Source: Mucilaginibacter sp. SJ (GTDB lineage: Bacteria; Bacteroidota; Bacteroidia; Sphingobacteriales; Sphingobacteriaceae). Taken from it: 64,000 nucleotides of DNA. The translations under genes and the position numbers were made by a program. Numbering within the stretch: position 1 is the first letter of the stretch; each line of letters opens with the position of its first letter. The notes under the pieces were generated by a model that saw only the letters and a program-made list of their open reading frames with translations, was not told the DNA's origin and searched no databases. Below are positions 15,333 through 24,568 of the stretch, piece after piece. The stretch is taken from the NCBI RefSeq assembly GCF_028993635.1, contig NZ_CP118631.1, positions 186,001 to 250,000 on the forward strand, written 5' to 3'.

Positions 15333-16562
15333 ATGATAATGAGCAAAAAACTGGCTGTATTAACGCTTGTTGTTTTACAAGCTGGGATAGTCACCCTAAA
15401 AGCCCAGGAAGTAATAGAAACAGGAGGCGCCAAACCTATGCCCGCTCAATGGATCGATAGTGAAACAGGTCATAAAGTAATCCGCTTAGTCAATCGTGAA
15501 AATGACAATGGCAGTTTTTATTTCAACAATACTCCTTTTGTTCCCCAAATAAAAAATGAGGGGGATCTGATGGTATTTTATGGTAAAACGGATAAGGGAG
15601 AGCAACTATTTACCGTTAATTTAAAAACGCAGAAAATAGAACAGCTAACAAACAGGGCGAAAGTATCCGGAGAGATGGTTTGTGCCAAAACGCGTGAAGC
15701 CTTTTATCAAAGTGCCGACAGCATATTCGCTGTAAATGTTAACACTCATAAAACAAGATTTATCTACGCCTTTGCCCCCGATTTTAAAGGCAGGGTCGGT
15801 ACTGTAAATGCCGACGGAACGTATATGGCCTGTGTTAAAGCTACCGGTGAGCGGGAACGTGAAATACTTGCGAAATATCCCGAAAAGCATGATTTTTTTA
15901 ACCGGATCTATGACGCGCATATCCAGCATACCTTATACGTGCTTGATGTTAACCATAAAACATTGAAACAAATACACCGGGAAAACGAGTGGACAAACCA
16001 CTTGCTTTTTTCGCCTACAGATCCTGACAACCTTTCCTATTGTCATGAAGGCCCCTGGGAAAAGGTAGACCGGATCTGGAACATCAATATAAAAACCGGC
16101 GAAAACAAGCTGTTGCACAAACGTACCATGGTAAATGAAATAGCCGGTCATGAGTTTTTTTCACCCTTGGGCAATACCGAGTGGTTTGATTTGCAGAAAC
16201 CCAAAGGGCAAACATTTTTTCTGGCAGGCATTAACATGAAAACAGGAAAAGAAGATCATGTTTATCAAATGGACAGGAACGAATGGTCGATCCACTTTAA
16301 TGTAACTAAAGACGAGCAAACATTTGCCGGCGATGGAGGTAATTCCGGGCAGGTAGCCAAAGCACCCAATGGCATGTGGATCTATTTATTTAAGCCCAAT
16401 GGCGATCATTTTAAATCAGAAAAATTGGTAAACATGAAACATCATAATTACCACCTGGAGCCTAATGTGCATTTTTCGCCCGATGAAAAATGGATTATTT
16501 TCAGGGCCAACTTTGAAGGTCACGAAGGCGTTTACGCGGTAGAAATTGCCAAGCATCAATAA
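15333..16562 (+). CDS. PL22-type oligogalacturonate (or rhamnogalacturonan oligomer) lyase
   Basis: A 409-residue protein with a signal peptide (ending TLKAQ) and a seven-bladed propeller. PL22 features include IDSETGHKVIRLVN near the start and metal or catalytic His motifs in HEGPWEKVDRIW, AGHEFFSPLGNTEWFDL, EWSIHFNVTKDEQTFAGDGG and HHNYHLEPNVHFSPD. PL22 enzymes convert unsaturated and saturated oligogalacturonides to monomers by beta-elimination using Mn; some members act on rhamnogalacturonan oligosaccharides. A secreted PL22 is less usual than the cytoplasmic enzyme of enterobacteria. ATGs at 15333 and 15339 are equally possible starts. Confidence 0.88.
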   Translation: MIMSKKLAVLTLVVLQAGIVTLKAQEVIETGGAKPMPAQWIDSETGHKVIRLVNRENDNGSFYFNNTPFVPQIKNEGDLMVFYGKTDKGEQLFTVNLKTQKIEQLTNRAKVSGEMVCAKTREAFYQSADSIFAVNVNTHKTRFIYAFAPDFKGRVGTVNADGTYMACVKATGEREREILAKYPEKHDFFNRIYDAHIQHTLYVLDVNHKTLKQIHRENEWTNHLLFSPTDPDNLSYCHEGPWEKVDRIWNINIKTGENKLLHKRTMVNEIAGHEFFSPLGNTEWFDLQKPKGQTFFLAGINMKTGKEDHVYQMDRNEWSIHFNVTKDEQTFAGDGGNSGQVAKAPNGMWIYLFKPNGDHFKSEKLVNMKHHNYHLEPNVHFSPDEKWIIFRANFEGHEGVYAVEIAKHQ

Positions 16563-16572
16563 TTTTAAACAG

Positions 16573-19431
16573 ATGTCATTCATTAAAAATAATTTAAAAA
16601 TAGCTATAGCATTCGTACTGCTAACGGGCGCCAAAACAGTATCTGCACAAGTTGGCTGGCCTGCAACTACCAAACAAACTAAGCCCTGGGCCCGTTGGTG
16701 GTGGGAAGGTAGTGCGGTAAATAAAAAAGATCTTACCTGGAACATGGAAAGCTACCATAAAGCCGGTTTGGGCGGATTAGAGATTACGCCTATTTACGGG
16801 GTAAAAGGGCACGAAAATGAGTTTATACAATACCTGTCGCCGCAATGGGTGGATATGTTAAAGTATACGCTAACGGAGGCAAAGCGGCTGAATATGGGCA
16901 TTGACCTGGCCAATGCCACAGGTTGGCCTTTTGGCGGCCCCTGGGTTACTAATGAAGACGCCAGTAAAGAATTGTTCTGGAAAAATTACAATCTTAAAGG
17001 CGGCGAAAAGCTGAGCGAACCTGTGGTGTTTGTGCAGCAGCCCTTAGTGAGGGCCGATGGACAGGCTCCAAAGATCACCGATTTGGTTGAACCCGTCAGC
17101 AGCAATAAAAACCTGCAGTTGATGGCCCTTGACCAGGTACGGTTTGAGAAACGGATCCCTTTAACGGTTTTAATGGCCTATGATGGCAAGGGACAGGCAT
17201 TGAACCTTACCAATAAAGTTGATGCGGCCGGCAAACTTAACTGGACAGCACCCGCGGGCGAATGGAAGTTGTATGCACTTTTTCAGGGTTGGCATGGTAA
17301 AATGGTTGAGCGTGCTGCTCCCGGAGGTGAAGGTTATGTTATCGATCATTTTTCCAAACCGGCGCTTGATCATTATCTTGCCCGGTTTGATCAGGCATTT
17401 AAAGGCCAGGATTTAAGCGGCATCAGGGCGTATTTCAATGATTCATACGAAGTGGATGATGCTCGCGGGCAATCGAACTTTACCCCGCTGTTTTTTGACG
17501 AATTTATTAAGCGCCGTGGTTATGATTTGCGCAATCATTTGCCGGCTTTATTTGGTAATGATAGTAAGGAAAATAACAGCCGCATCCTGTGCGACTATCG
17601 CCAAACTATATCCGACTTGTTGCTTGATGATTTTACCAAACCATGGCATGACTGGGCTAAAACTAAGGGGACATTAATCCGCAATCAATCACACGGTTCA
17701 CCATCAAATATACTGGACCTATATGCTGCTATTGATATTCCCGAAACAGAGGGCGATGACGTGCTGCGGTTTAAATTTGCCACATCGGCAGCTCACGTAA
17801 TGGGGAAGCCTCTTGCGTCGTCCGAGTCGGCAACATGGCTTAATGATCATTTTTTGTCGTCGCTGGGAGATGTTAAACAGGCTATCGATAAATATTTTGT
17901 AGGAGGCGTAAACCATATTTTTTATCATGGCATTAGTTACTCACCACAAAATGCCCAATGGCCGGGATGGTTATTTTACGCCGCGGTGCATTTTAATCAA
18001 ACCAATCCGTTTTGGAATGATTTTTCGACCTTAAATCAATATATCACCAATTGCCAGTCGTTTTTGCAGCAAGGAAGGCCCGATAATGATGTATTGGTTT
18101 ATTATCCGTTATTTGACAGTTTTTCTGAACCTGGCGATAAAGGTTTGCTTAAGCATTATGATGCCATGAAGCCCGATTTTAAAGGTACAGGCTTTGAATC
18201 ATCTACCGAAGAAATGCTTAAAAAGGGCTACACGTTTGATTTTATATCGGATAAGCAAATAATGGATGTGCAAGCATCCGGCAGCCATTTGCTTACCGGC
18301 GGCCTTAATTATAAAACTATCCTTTTGCCCGATAATAAATATATCCCGCTCGAAACCTTTAATAAAATGGTGGATCTGGCAAAGGCCGGGGCAACAATAA
18401 TAGTGTATAAAAATCTTCCATCGGGTGTTCCGGGATACGCCGGGTTACAGGAACGTGAAAAAGCATTTAAAAACCTGCTTGCCGGGCTAAATTTTACTGC
18501 TGAAAATACTGGGGTTAAAATTGCCAAAGTTGGCAGAGGCCGTTTTTTAATGGCAGATGATATTGCTCCGTTGCTGGATGCGGCAGGAATAAACAGGGAA
18601 CAAATGACCGATAAAGGGCTACAATTTGTACGCCGTACTTATAAAAATGGTAACAGCTATTTTATAACAAATAGCGGCGGCAATCAGGTTGATGGCTGGG
18701 TTGATCTATCTGTTAATGCAGCATCAGTGGTGGTATTTGATCCCATGACAAAAAATTATGGATTGGCCAAAAGCCGCAGGCAGGCCGACGGTAAAACAAG
18801 CGTTTACCTGCAATTATCGCCTGGGCAAAGCTGTATTTTACAAACCCTGCCTGTAAAAACTCAAATAGCAGCCTATGCCTATTATCAGGCTGCAGGTAAC
18901 AAGGTGCCTGTTAATGGTACATGGACACTCAACTTTACCGAAGGCGGCCCAACGTTGCCACAACCAATAAAAATCGCAGAGCTCAAATCATGGACAGATT
19001 TAGGTGGTGATGACCTTAAAGCTTTTTCCGGAACAGGCAGTTACACTATCACCTTTAAAAAGCCGGTACAAAATGCCGCTGCCTGGAAGCTTGACTTGGG
19101 AAAAGTTAACGAAAGTGCAGAGGTTTATCTAAACGGTAAAAAGCTGGCTACACTGATCGGACCACAGTATGTGGTTACTATTCCTTCAGCACAGTTAAGG
19201 ACGGTTAATCAGTTGCAAATAAGGGTAGCTAACCTCATGGTTAACCGGATTATTGATATGGATAAGAAGCATATCCCTTACCGTATATTTTATAACACCA
19301 ATTTTCAGTCACATAGCCCGGGTTCTAAGGGGCCTGACGGGCTTTTTACCGCTATAAACTGGGAACCGAAGCCTTCCGGGCTAATTGGGCCAGTAACACT
19401 TGAGCCGGTTAAGCCATTGTTTATTAAATAA
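16573..19431 (+). CDS. GH106 alpha-L-rhamnosidase, secreted
   Basis: A 952-residue protein from the ATG at 16573 (the frame extends to 16546 but overlaps the PL22 stop). A signal peptide is followed by the GH106 hallmark PWARWWWEGSAVNKKDL, then GGLEITPIYGV, LANATGWPFGGPWV, YFNDSYEVDDA, RNQSHGSPSNILDLYAAIDIPETEG and ASSESATWLNDHF. The last 200 residues hold a GH2-like sugar-binding beta domain (LDLGKVNESAEVYLNGKKLATL). GH106 releases terminal alpha-L-rhamnose, which is the RG-I backbone sugar. A strong terminator follows the stop. Confidence 0.95.
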   Translation: MSFIKNNLKIAIAFVLLTGAKTVSAQVGWPATTKQTKPWARWWWEGSAVNKKDLTWNMESYHKAGLGGLEITPIYGVKGHENEFIQYLSPQWVDMLKYTLTEAKRLNMGIDLANATGWPFGGPWVTNEDASKELFWKNYNLKGGEKLSEPVVFVQQPLVRADGQAPKITDLVEPVSSNKNLQLMALDQVRFEKRIPLTVLMAYDGKGQALNLTNKVDAAGKLNWTAPAGEWKLYALFQGWHGKMVERAAPGGEGYVIDHFSKPALDHYLARFDQAFKGQDLSGIRAYFNDSYEVDDARGQSNFTPLFFDEFIKRRGYDLRNHLPALFGNDSKENNSRILCDYRQTISDLLLDDFTKPWHDWAKTKGTLIRNQSHGSPSNILDLYAAIDIPETEGDDVLRFKFATSAAHVMGKPLASSESATWLNDHFLSSLGDVKQAIDKYFVGGVNHIFYHGISYSPQNAQWPGWLFYAAVHFNQTNPFWNDFSTLNQYITNCQSFLQQGRPDNDVLVYYPLFDSFSEPGDKGLLKHYDAMKPDFKGTGFESSTEEMLKKGYTFDFISDKQIMDVQASGSHLLTGGLNYKTILLPDNKYIPLETFNKMVDLAKAGATIIVYKNLPSGVPGYAGLQEREKAFKNLLAGLNFTAENTGVKIAKVGRGRFLMADDIAPLLDAAGINREQMTDKGLQFVRRTYKNGNSYFITNSGGNQVDGWVDLSVNAASVVVFDPMTKNYGLAKSRRQADGKTSVYLQLSPGQSCILQTLPVKTQIAAYAYYQAAGNKVPVNGTWTLNFTEGGPTLPQPIKIAELKSWTDLGGDDLKAFSGTGSYTITFKKPVQNAAAWKLDLGKVNESAEVYLNGKKLATLIGPQYVVTIPSAQLRTVNQLQIRVANLMVNRIIDMDKKHIPYRIFYNTNFQSHSPGSKGPDGLFTAINWEPKPSGLIGPVTLEPVKPLFIK

Positions 19432-19451
19432 TTATTTAAGGGTTTTATTTC

Positions 19452-19481
19452 AAAAAGGTGGTCGTATCGGCCACCTTTTTT
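19452..19481 (+). terminator. Rho-independent terminator after GH106
   Basis: Stem GGTGGTCG / CGGCCACC (with one G-U pair) and a TAT loop, flanked by AAAAA before and TTTTTT after. It ends the CE12-PL22-GH106 unit and separates it from SusC. Confidence 0.9.
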
Positions 19482-19531
19482 GTGTTTTAATACATTGGAG
19501 CAGGATGCTACAGGATGGTGTTATTGAAATT

Positions 19532-19543
19532 AACTTATAAGTT
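19532..19543. promoter_or_regulatory. 12-bp palindrome upstream of SusC, possible operator
   Basis: AACTTATAAGTT is a perfect palindrome 57 bases before the SusC start, within the only control region of the SusCD operon. A/T-rich palindromes of this size can arise by chance, so support is weak. Confidence 0.25.
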
Positions 19544-19600
19544 CGTTTATACAATTATAACCAAAGCTGTACCAAACAGTAAACCCCTTAACTTGATTTT

Positions 19601-22600
19601 ATGAAAAGAATTTTTATTCATTCTTGTAAAATGCTATTGCTATTACTGCTCTTTAATGTGGCAGGGGCAAACAGTGCATTGGCACAAAAGCTTAGCATTA
19701 CGGGTACTATTACAGATAGTAAGCACCAACCGGTTTCGGCTGCTTCCGTGCAAATAAAAGGCACAAAATCAGGTACTACGTCCGATCTCGACGGAAAGTA
19801 CGCCATCAAGGCCTCGGCAGGACAGGTGTTAATATTTAAATCAATCGGTTTTGATGCTAAAGAAGTTACCGTAGGTACAAACAACACTATCAACGTTAGT
19901 TTAACCGAAGCCGAATCGCAATTAAACGAAGTGGTAGTTATCGGTTACGGCGCTCAAAAACGGGCAAACGTTACCGGCTCTCAGGCAACCTTCAAGGCCG
20001 ATAATTTAAACGAGCGGGCCATAACACGTGTTGATCAGGCGCTTGTTGGGCAAATGGCAGGTGTTACTGTTAAACAAACAACAGGTGTGCCGGGCAAAGC
20101 ATTTAGCGTTAACGTGCGCGGCAGTGGCTCTATCAGTGCCGGCAACGAGCCATTGTATGTAATAGATGGCTTTCCTTTGTCCGTCTCAGCTATAGGCAGC
20201 GGTGGTAGTTTTAGCACTGGAAACCCGCTTGATAATATCAACCCTAATGATATCGAAGATATCCAGGTTTTAAAGGATGCGGCGGCGGCGGCTATATATG
20301 GCTCAAGGGCGTCAAATGGTGTTGTATTGATCACCACTAAAAAAGGAAAATCGGGCAAGGCTAAAATTACCTATAGCGCTTACTATGGTTACAATGCTGC
20401 CGCTAAATATTTACCCATGCTCAACGGCGACCAATGGATTGACAGGGCTACCGAAATGATCAACGCGGCCTATGTGCTCAAATTTGGTGCACAAGGTGCT
20501 ACCGCAAGTGATGATAATGCAAAACGCCAGGCGCTGAATGGCGGTGCTTTCAGCGCAGCCTATATGCTCGACCCAAGATGGGCTATGCCGGGCCACCCGG
20601 GATTACAATATGTAGACTGGCAGAAAGCCATTGAGCAAAAGGGGGCTATGCAAAACCAGGCTTTAAGTGCAAGCGGCGGCAATGAGTTTGTAAATTATTT
20701 TATATCAGGAAACTATGCTAATCAGGATGGTTTTGTGAAAGGCTTGGGTTATAAAGCTTATTCGGCCAGGGCTAATGTGGAAGCGCGCGTTGCGAAGAAT
20801 CTGAAATTGGGTTTAAACATAGCGCCTACCTATTCTATTTCGCAGGATCCCGGTGTTGAAGGAAAAGACAATATCTTCCATCAGGCTATAAGTTATAGTC
20901 CTATTCAGGAGGATACGGTAGGTTTATATCCCAATGCATTTAAAAACGGACAATATACCTGGGGCAATTCGGCAAACAGCCCTATAGCCAAATTGGAGAA
21001 TAAAGTAGGACAAACAAAAAAATACCGCACACTGGGAAGCATATATGCCGAATATGAAATTATAAAAGGCTTAACATTAAGAAGCTCACTGAACCTTGAT
21101 AATGTTGACAATGCTTCTAACAGCTATACACCGTATACCATCGCGGGTAATCTTGCCGCCAGAACATTTGATGCTGCTAAAAATCCTAATTTAACAGCGA
21201 ATACTTCAGGATCATACAGCACCTTTAAAAGACAAACCTTCGTTAATGAAAACACGCTGACTTACAATACTACTATTCACGCAAATCACAGTTTGAGTAT
21301 ATTGTTAGGCCAGTCTTACAATACCGATCGTTTGGATCAGTCTTCATTATCATCAGTTGGCGGTTACACCAGCAGCGTTATCCAAACTTTAAATGCTGCC
21401 GCGGCGGTAACAGGCAGTACCTCCAGCACCAAAAGTGTGTTGGTATCATACTTTAGCCGCGCGCAATATGCATATAAGAACAAGTACCTGTTATCCGCAA
21501 GCTTGCGTGAAGACGGGTCGTCAAGGTTTGGCGGCAATACCAAATACGGTATTTTCCCCTCGGCATCCGTGGGCTGGCGCATCATCCAGGAAGATTTCAT
21601 GAAAAAACTGCCCGTGATAAGCGATTTGAAGTTGCGCTTTAGCTATGGTGTAAATGGCAATAACAGCATTGCCGATTACGGAAGTATTTCGCAAATAGGT
21701 TCATACGGATACGTTTTAGGTTCGCCACAGGCATTAGCTATTGGTCAAGCCCCAAGCAATCTGCCAAACCCCGATATCAAGTGGGAAAAATCACAAACTT
21801 TTGATGTCGGCCTCGACTTCGGGTTTTTCAGCAACCGTTTAACTGGTTCATTTGATTACTATAATAAATTAAATACCGACTTATTGCTGAATGTACCTAT
21901 CCTGCAATCTACCGGTTTTAGCAGCCAGCTGCGCAATGCCGGTTCGGTGCGCAACGTTGGCCAGGAGCTGGAGTTAACCAGCCGCAATTTGGTGGGCAAG
22001 GTTCAATGGAGCACATCAATCAATATCAGTCATTACAAAAATAAAATCGTAAGCCTTTACGGTAACCAGCAGCAAATTATTATTCCAAACTCCTTTGATG
22101 TTTCAGACGCTATTTTGCGCGTAGGCCAGCCAATAAACAGTATCTATGTAGTAAGGCAAATCGGTTTCCTTACACAGGCAGATATTGATAACCATGTGGC
22201 AACCTACGGCACCGGTGAAACCGTTGGTGACCCGAAATACCAGGACCTGAACGGCGATGGTGTGATAACTGAAGCAGATAAGCAGATTGTTGGTCATCCC
22301 AACCCCAATTACACCTGGGGTATTTCCAATACTGTACGCTGGAAAGGCTTCGACCTTACTGTTTTAGTGCAGGGCCAGAATGGCGGGTCAGTTTATTCCC
22401 TGCTTGGCAGAGCTATAACCCGTACAGGCCAGGGTTTTACTGATAATGCTCCGGCATTTTATGAAAACCGGTGGAGGTCGCCCGAAAACCAGGGCGCCGG
22501 CCGCGTTAGTAAAGCTTACTCTACATTCGGCTTCGTTGCTAATACCGATTGGTTGTACTCTTCAGATTATGTGAGGGTTAGAAATATCACCCTGGGTTAC

Positions 22601-22816
22601 GATCTTAAAAATGTATTTAAAACCAGGGTTTTAGGAGCAGCACGCCTGTATATTACGGCCGAAAATTTTTTCGGGCATGATAAATATTATGGAGGTTTCA
22701 ATCCCGAGGCACAAAATACAGCTATAAGCTCTGACAGTAATTACCCCGAAGCGGGAGATTACGGAGGCTTACCGCTGGCTAAATCATTGATCTTCGGGCT
22801 AAATGTTACTTTTTAA
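19601..22816 (+). CDS. SusC-like TonB-dependent outer-membrane transporter
   Basis: A 1071-residue protein with a signal peptide (ending ALAQ near 29). A carboxypeptidase-regulatory-like domain follows (about 30-110; GTITDSKHQPVSAASVQIKGT, TSDLDGKYAI). Next is the TonB box and plug (LNEVVVIGYGAQKRANVTGS; VRGSGSISAGNEPLYVIDGFP; DIEDIQVLKDAAAAAIYGSRASNGVVLITTK), then a 22-strand barrel ending in Phe (LIFGLNVTF). No STN domain is present, so it does not signal through an ECF/FecR pair. It imports oligosaccharides with the SusD encoded next; the gene context indicates rhamnogalacturonan fragments. Confidence 0.97.
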   Translation: MKRIFIHSCKMLLLLLLFNVAGANSALAQKLSITGTITDSKHQPVSAASVQIKGTKSGTTSDLDGKYAIKASAGQVLIFKSIGFDAKEVTVGTNNTINVSLTEAESQLNEVVVIGYGAQKRANVTGSQATFKADNLNERAITRVDQALVGQMAGVTVKQTTGVPGKAFSVNVRGSGSISAGNEPLYVIDGFPLSVSAIGSGGSFSTGNPLDNINPNDIEDIQVLKDAAAAAIYGSRASNGVVLITTKKGKSGKAKITYSAYYGYNAAAKYLPMLNGDQWIDRATEMINAAYVLKFGAQGATASDDNAKRQALNGGAFSAAYMLDPRWAMPGHPGLQYVDWQKAIEQKGAMQNQALSASGGNEFVNYFISGNYANQDGFVKGLGYKAYSARANVEARVAKNLKLGLNIAPTYSISQDPGVEGKDNIFHQAISYSPIQEDTVGLYPNAFKNGQYTWGNSANSPIAKLENKVGQTKKYRTLGSIYAEYEIIKGLTLRSSLNLDNVDNASNSYTPYTIAGNLAARTFDAAKNPNLTANTSGSYSTFKRQTFVNENTLTYNTTIHANHSLSILLGQSYNTDRLDQSSLSSVGGYTSSVIQTLNAAAAVTGSTSSTKSVLVSYFSRAQYAYKNKYLLSASLREDGSSRFGGNTKYGIFPSASVGWRIIQEDFMKKLPVISDLKLRFSYGVNGNNSIADYGSISQIGSYGYVLGSPQALAIGQAPSNLPNPDIKWEKSQTFDVGLDFGFFSNRLTGSFDYYNKLNTDLLLNVPILQSTGFSSQLRNAGSVRNVGQELELTSRNLVGKVQWSTSINISHYKNKIVSLYGNQQQIIIPNSFDVSDAILRVGQPINSIYVVRQIGFLTQADIDNHVATYGTGETVGDPKYQDLNGDGVITEADKQIVGHPNPNYTWGISNTVRWKGFDLTVLVQGQNGGSVYSLLGRAITRTGQGFTDNAPAFYENRWRSPENQGAGRVSKAYSTFGFVANTDWLYSSDYVRVRNITLGYDLKNVFKTRVLGAARLYITAENFFGHDKYYGGFNPEAQNTAISSDSNYPEAGDYGGLPLAKSLIFGLNVTF

Positions 22817-22835
22817 TTATTTTCAACCTATTAAA

Positions 22836-24359
22836 ATGAAAAAGATATTTTTTCTATCAACCATATCAGCTGTTATTTTAATGGCTTCCTGTAATAAGGA
22901 TTTAAACCAGGTGCCAATATCCAGCTCAACAACAGCAACTTTTTACAGGTCGCCAAGTGATTTTTTGCAGGCTACAAACGCCATTTATGCCGATCTGCAC
23001 AATTACCCGGTACGCTTAGCCAATATGTCTGAAATACGTTCGGATAATATTTATGGTGTTTCGGTTACCGTACGTGATTGGGACCCGGTAAATGATTTCT
23101 CGCCATCATTAGCAGCCAATGCTTATGTTACTGAAGCCTGGGGTACCGATTTTAACGGTATTTTCAGAGCTAATACCCTGCTTGACCAGGTTGCTAAAAA
23201 TGGCAGCTATATAGGTTCGGCATCATTAGCTACAAGGCTACAGGCCGAAGCTAAGTTTCTGCGGGCATTTTATTACTTCGACCTGGTTAGGTATTACGGG
23301 AAACTTCCTGTTATTGATCACCCTGTTACTGCGCCTGAGGCAAATTCAATAGGCCGCAGTTCGGTAGCCGATGTTTACAAGCTGATCATAGCCGATCTGC
23401 AATCGGCCATAGCTAACTTACCCACAACGTATACCGGGGTAGATGTAGGCCGTGCTACCAAGTATGCGGCAGAAGCCGTGCTGGCACAGGTGTATATGGC
23501 TAAATCGGCGCCCAATTATGGCATTGAAGGGCCGGGAACCGGATCAAACGAATGGAATCTGGCTTTGCCATTATTGCAGGATATTATCAGCAGCGGCAAG
23601 TTTGCTTTTGAACCTACTTACAGCAATATATTTTCATATGCCAACCAAAGTCCTGCCGTTAACAAAGAAGCTATCTTTGATGTGATGTATACCAGTGGTA
23701 TCAGCGGTACAAGTGATCTTTACGGAGCCTCATACCCGTGGACGCTTGCACCAAGCGCTTATTTTTTATCTATTAAGGATACCAAATCAAACGGAAGCCT
23801 GGAGATTATCCCGGTATCAAATGACCTGGCAAACAGCTATGACGCTGTTGATGTGCGGAAGGCATTTACGATATATACCGCCGGTTACACCAACGCGGGT
23901 AGTACAGAAAACCGTCCGTTCTTTAAAAAATGGCTGGATATAACAAAAATTCCAACGGCCAGCCGCTTTGACTGGGGCATTAACTTCATCGCCATCAGGT
24001 ATACCGATGTTTTAATGCTTAAGGCCGAGTGTATCTTGAATGGCGCAACCGGCGGATCGCAGGCTGATGTTGACGCTATTGTTAACCAGGTACGTGCAAG
24101 GGCTGGGTTGCCGTCGCTAACAGGTGTAACGCTGGCGCAACTGTTTGATGAACGCCGCCGGGAATTTGCCGATGAAGGTTCACGCTGGTTCGATCTGCAA
24201 AGAAGCGGCAACCTGTTAACTATTATGAATAGCTGGATAGCCAAGGAGGATGCCCAGAAAGCCATCAAACCGGTTATAGCTAATTACGTTATTTACCCGG
24301 TACCGCAAACACAACTTGATGCTGCACCGGGCTTATATTCGCAAAATCCCGGATATTGA
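22836..24359 (+). CDS. SusD-like substrate-binding lipoprotein (RagB/SusD family)
   Basis: A 507-residue protein starting at the ATG 22836 (an upstream in-frame start at 22803 would overlap SusC and spoil the signal). The lipoprotein signal MKKIFFLSTISAVILMASC places Cys19 as the lipidated residue. SusD landmarks are TFYRSPSDFLQATNAIY, AEAKFLRAFYYFDLVRYYGKLP and, near the end, LFDERRREFADEGSRWFDLQR, with a C-terminal YPVPQTQLDAAPGL block. It caps the SusC transporter and binds the incoming glycan at the cell surface. Confidence 0.97.
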   Translation: MKKIFFLSTISAVILMASCNKDLNQVPISSSTTATFYRSPSDFLQATNAIYADLHNYPVRLANMSEIRSDNIYGVSVTVRDWDPVNDFSPSLAANAYVTEAWGTDFNGIFRANTLLDQVAKNGSYIGSASLATRLQAEAKFLRAFYYFDLVRYYGKLPVIDHPVTAPEANSIGRSSVADVYKLIIADLQSAIANLPTTYTGVDVGRATKYAAEAVLAQVYMAKSAPNYGIEGPGTGSNEWNLALPLLQDIISSGKFAFEPTYSNIFSYANQSPAVNKEAIFDVMYTSGISGTSDLYGASYPWTLAPSAYFLSIKDTKSNGSLEIIPVSNDLANSYDAVDVRKAFTIYTAGYTNAGSTENRPFFKKWLDITKIPTASRFDWGINFIAIRYTDVLMLKAECILNGATGGSQADVDAIVNQVRARAGLPSLTGVTLAQLFDERRREFADEGSRWFDLQRSGNLLTIMNSWIAKEDAQKAIKPVIANYVIYPVPQTQLDAAPGLYSQNPGY

Positions 24360-24400
24360 TTTCGGGGAAATGATGAACAAACTATTTTGATCGTCATAAG

Positions 24401-24438
24401 AATGGTTTATTCTTCGGGTTTTCGGAGAGTAAACCATT
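24401..24438. other. Hairpin between SusD and GH28
   Basis: AATGGTTTA / TAAACCATT with further inner pairing (TCT/AGA) around a 12-base loop. No T-run follows, so it is not a classical terminator. It may lower read-through from SusCD into the enzyme genes or protect mRNA ends. Confidence 0.4.
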
Positions 24439-24568
24439 TAGAGAATACCACGGTCATGTTAATCATGTAACGATAAATAGTCTTTAGTCGGAAGTCTTAA
24501 GTTCCAAGTCAAAAAAAATGAACTTAACTTTTCACTTAAGACTTAGTACTATTAACTTAACGCTGCCT

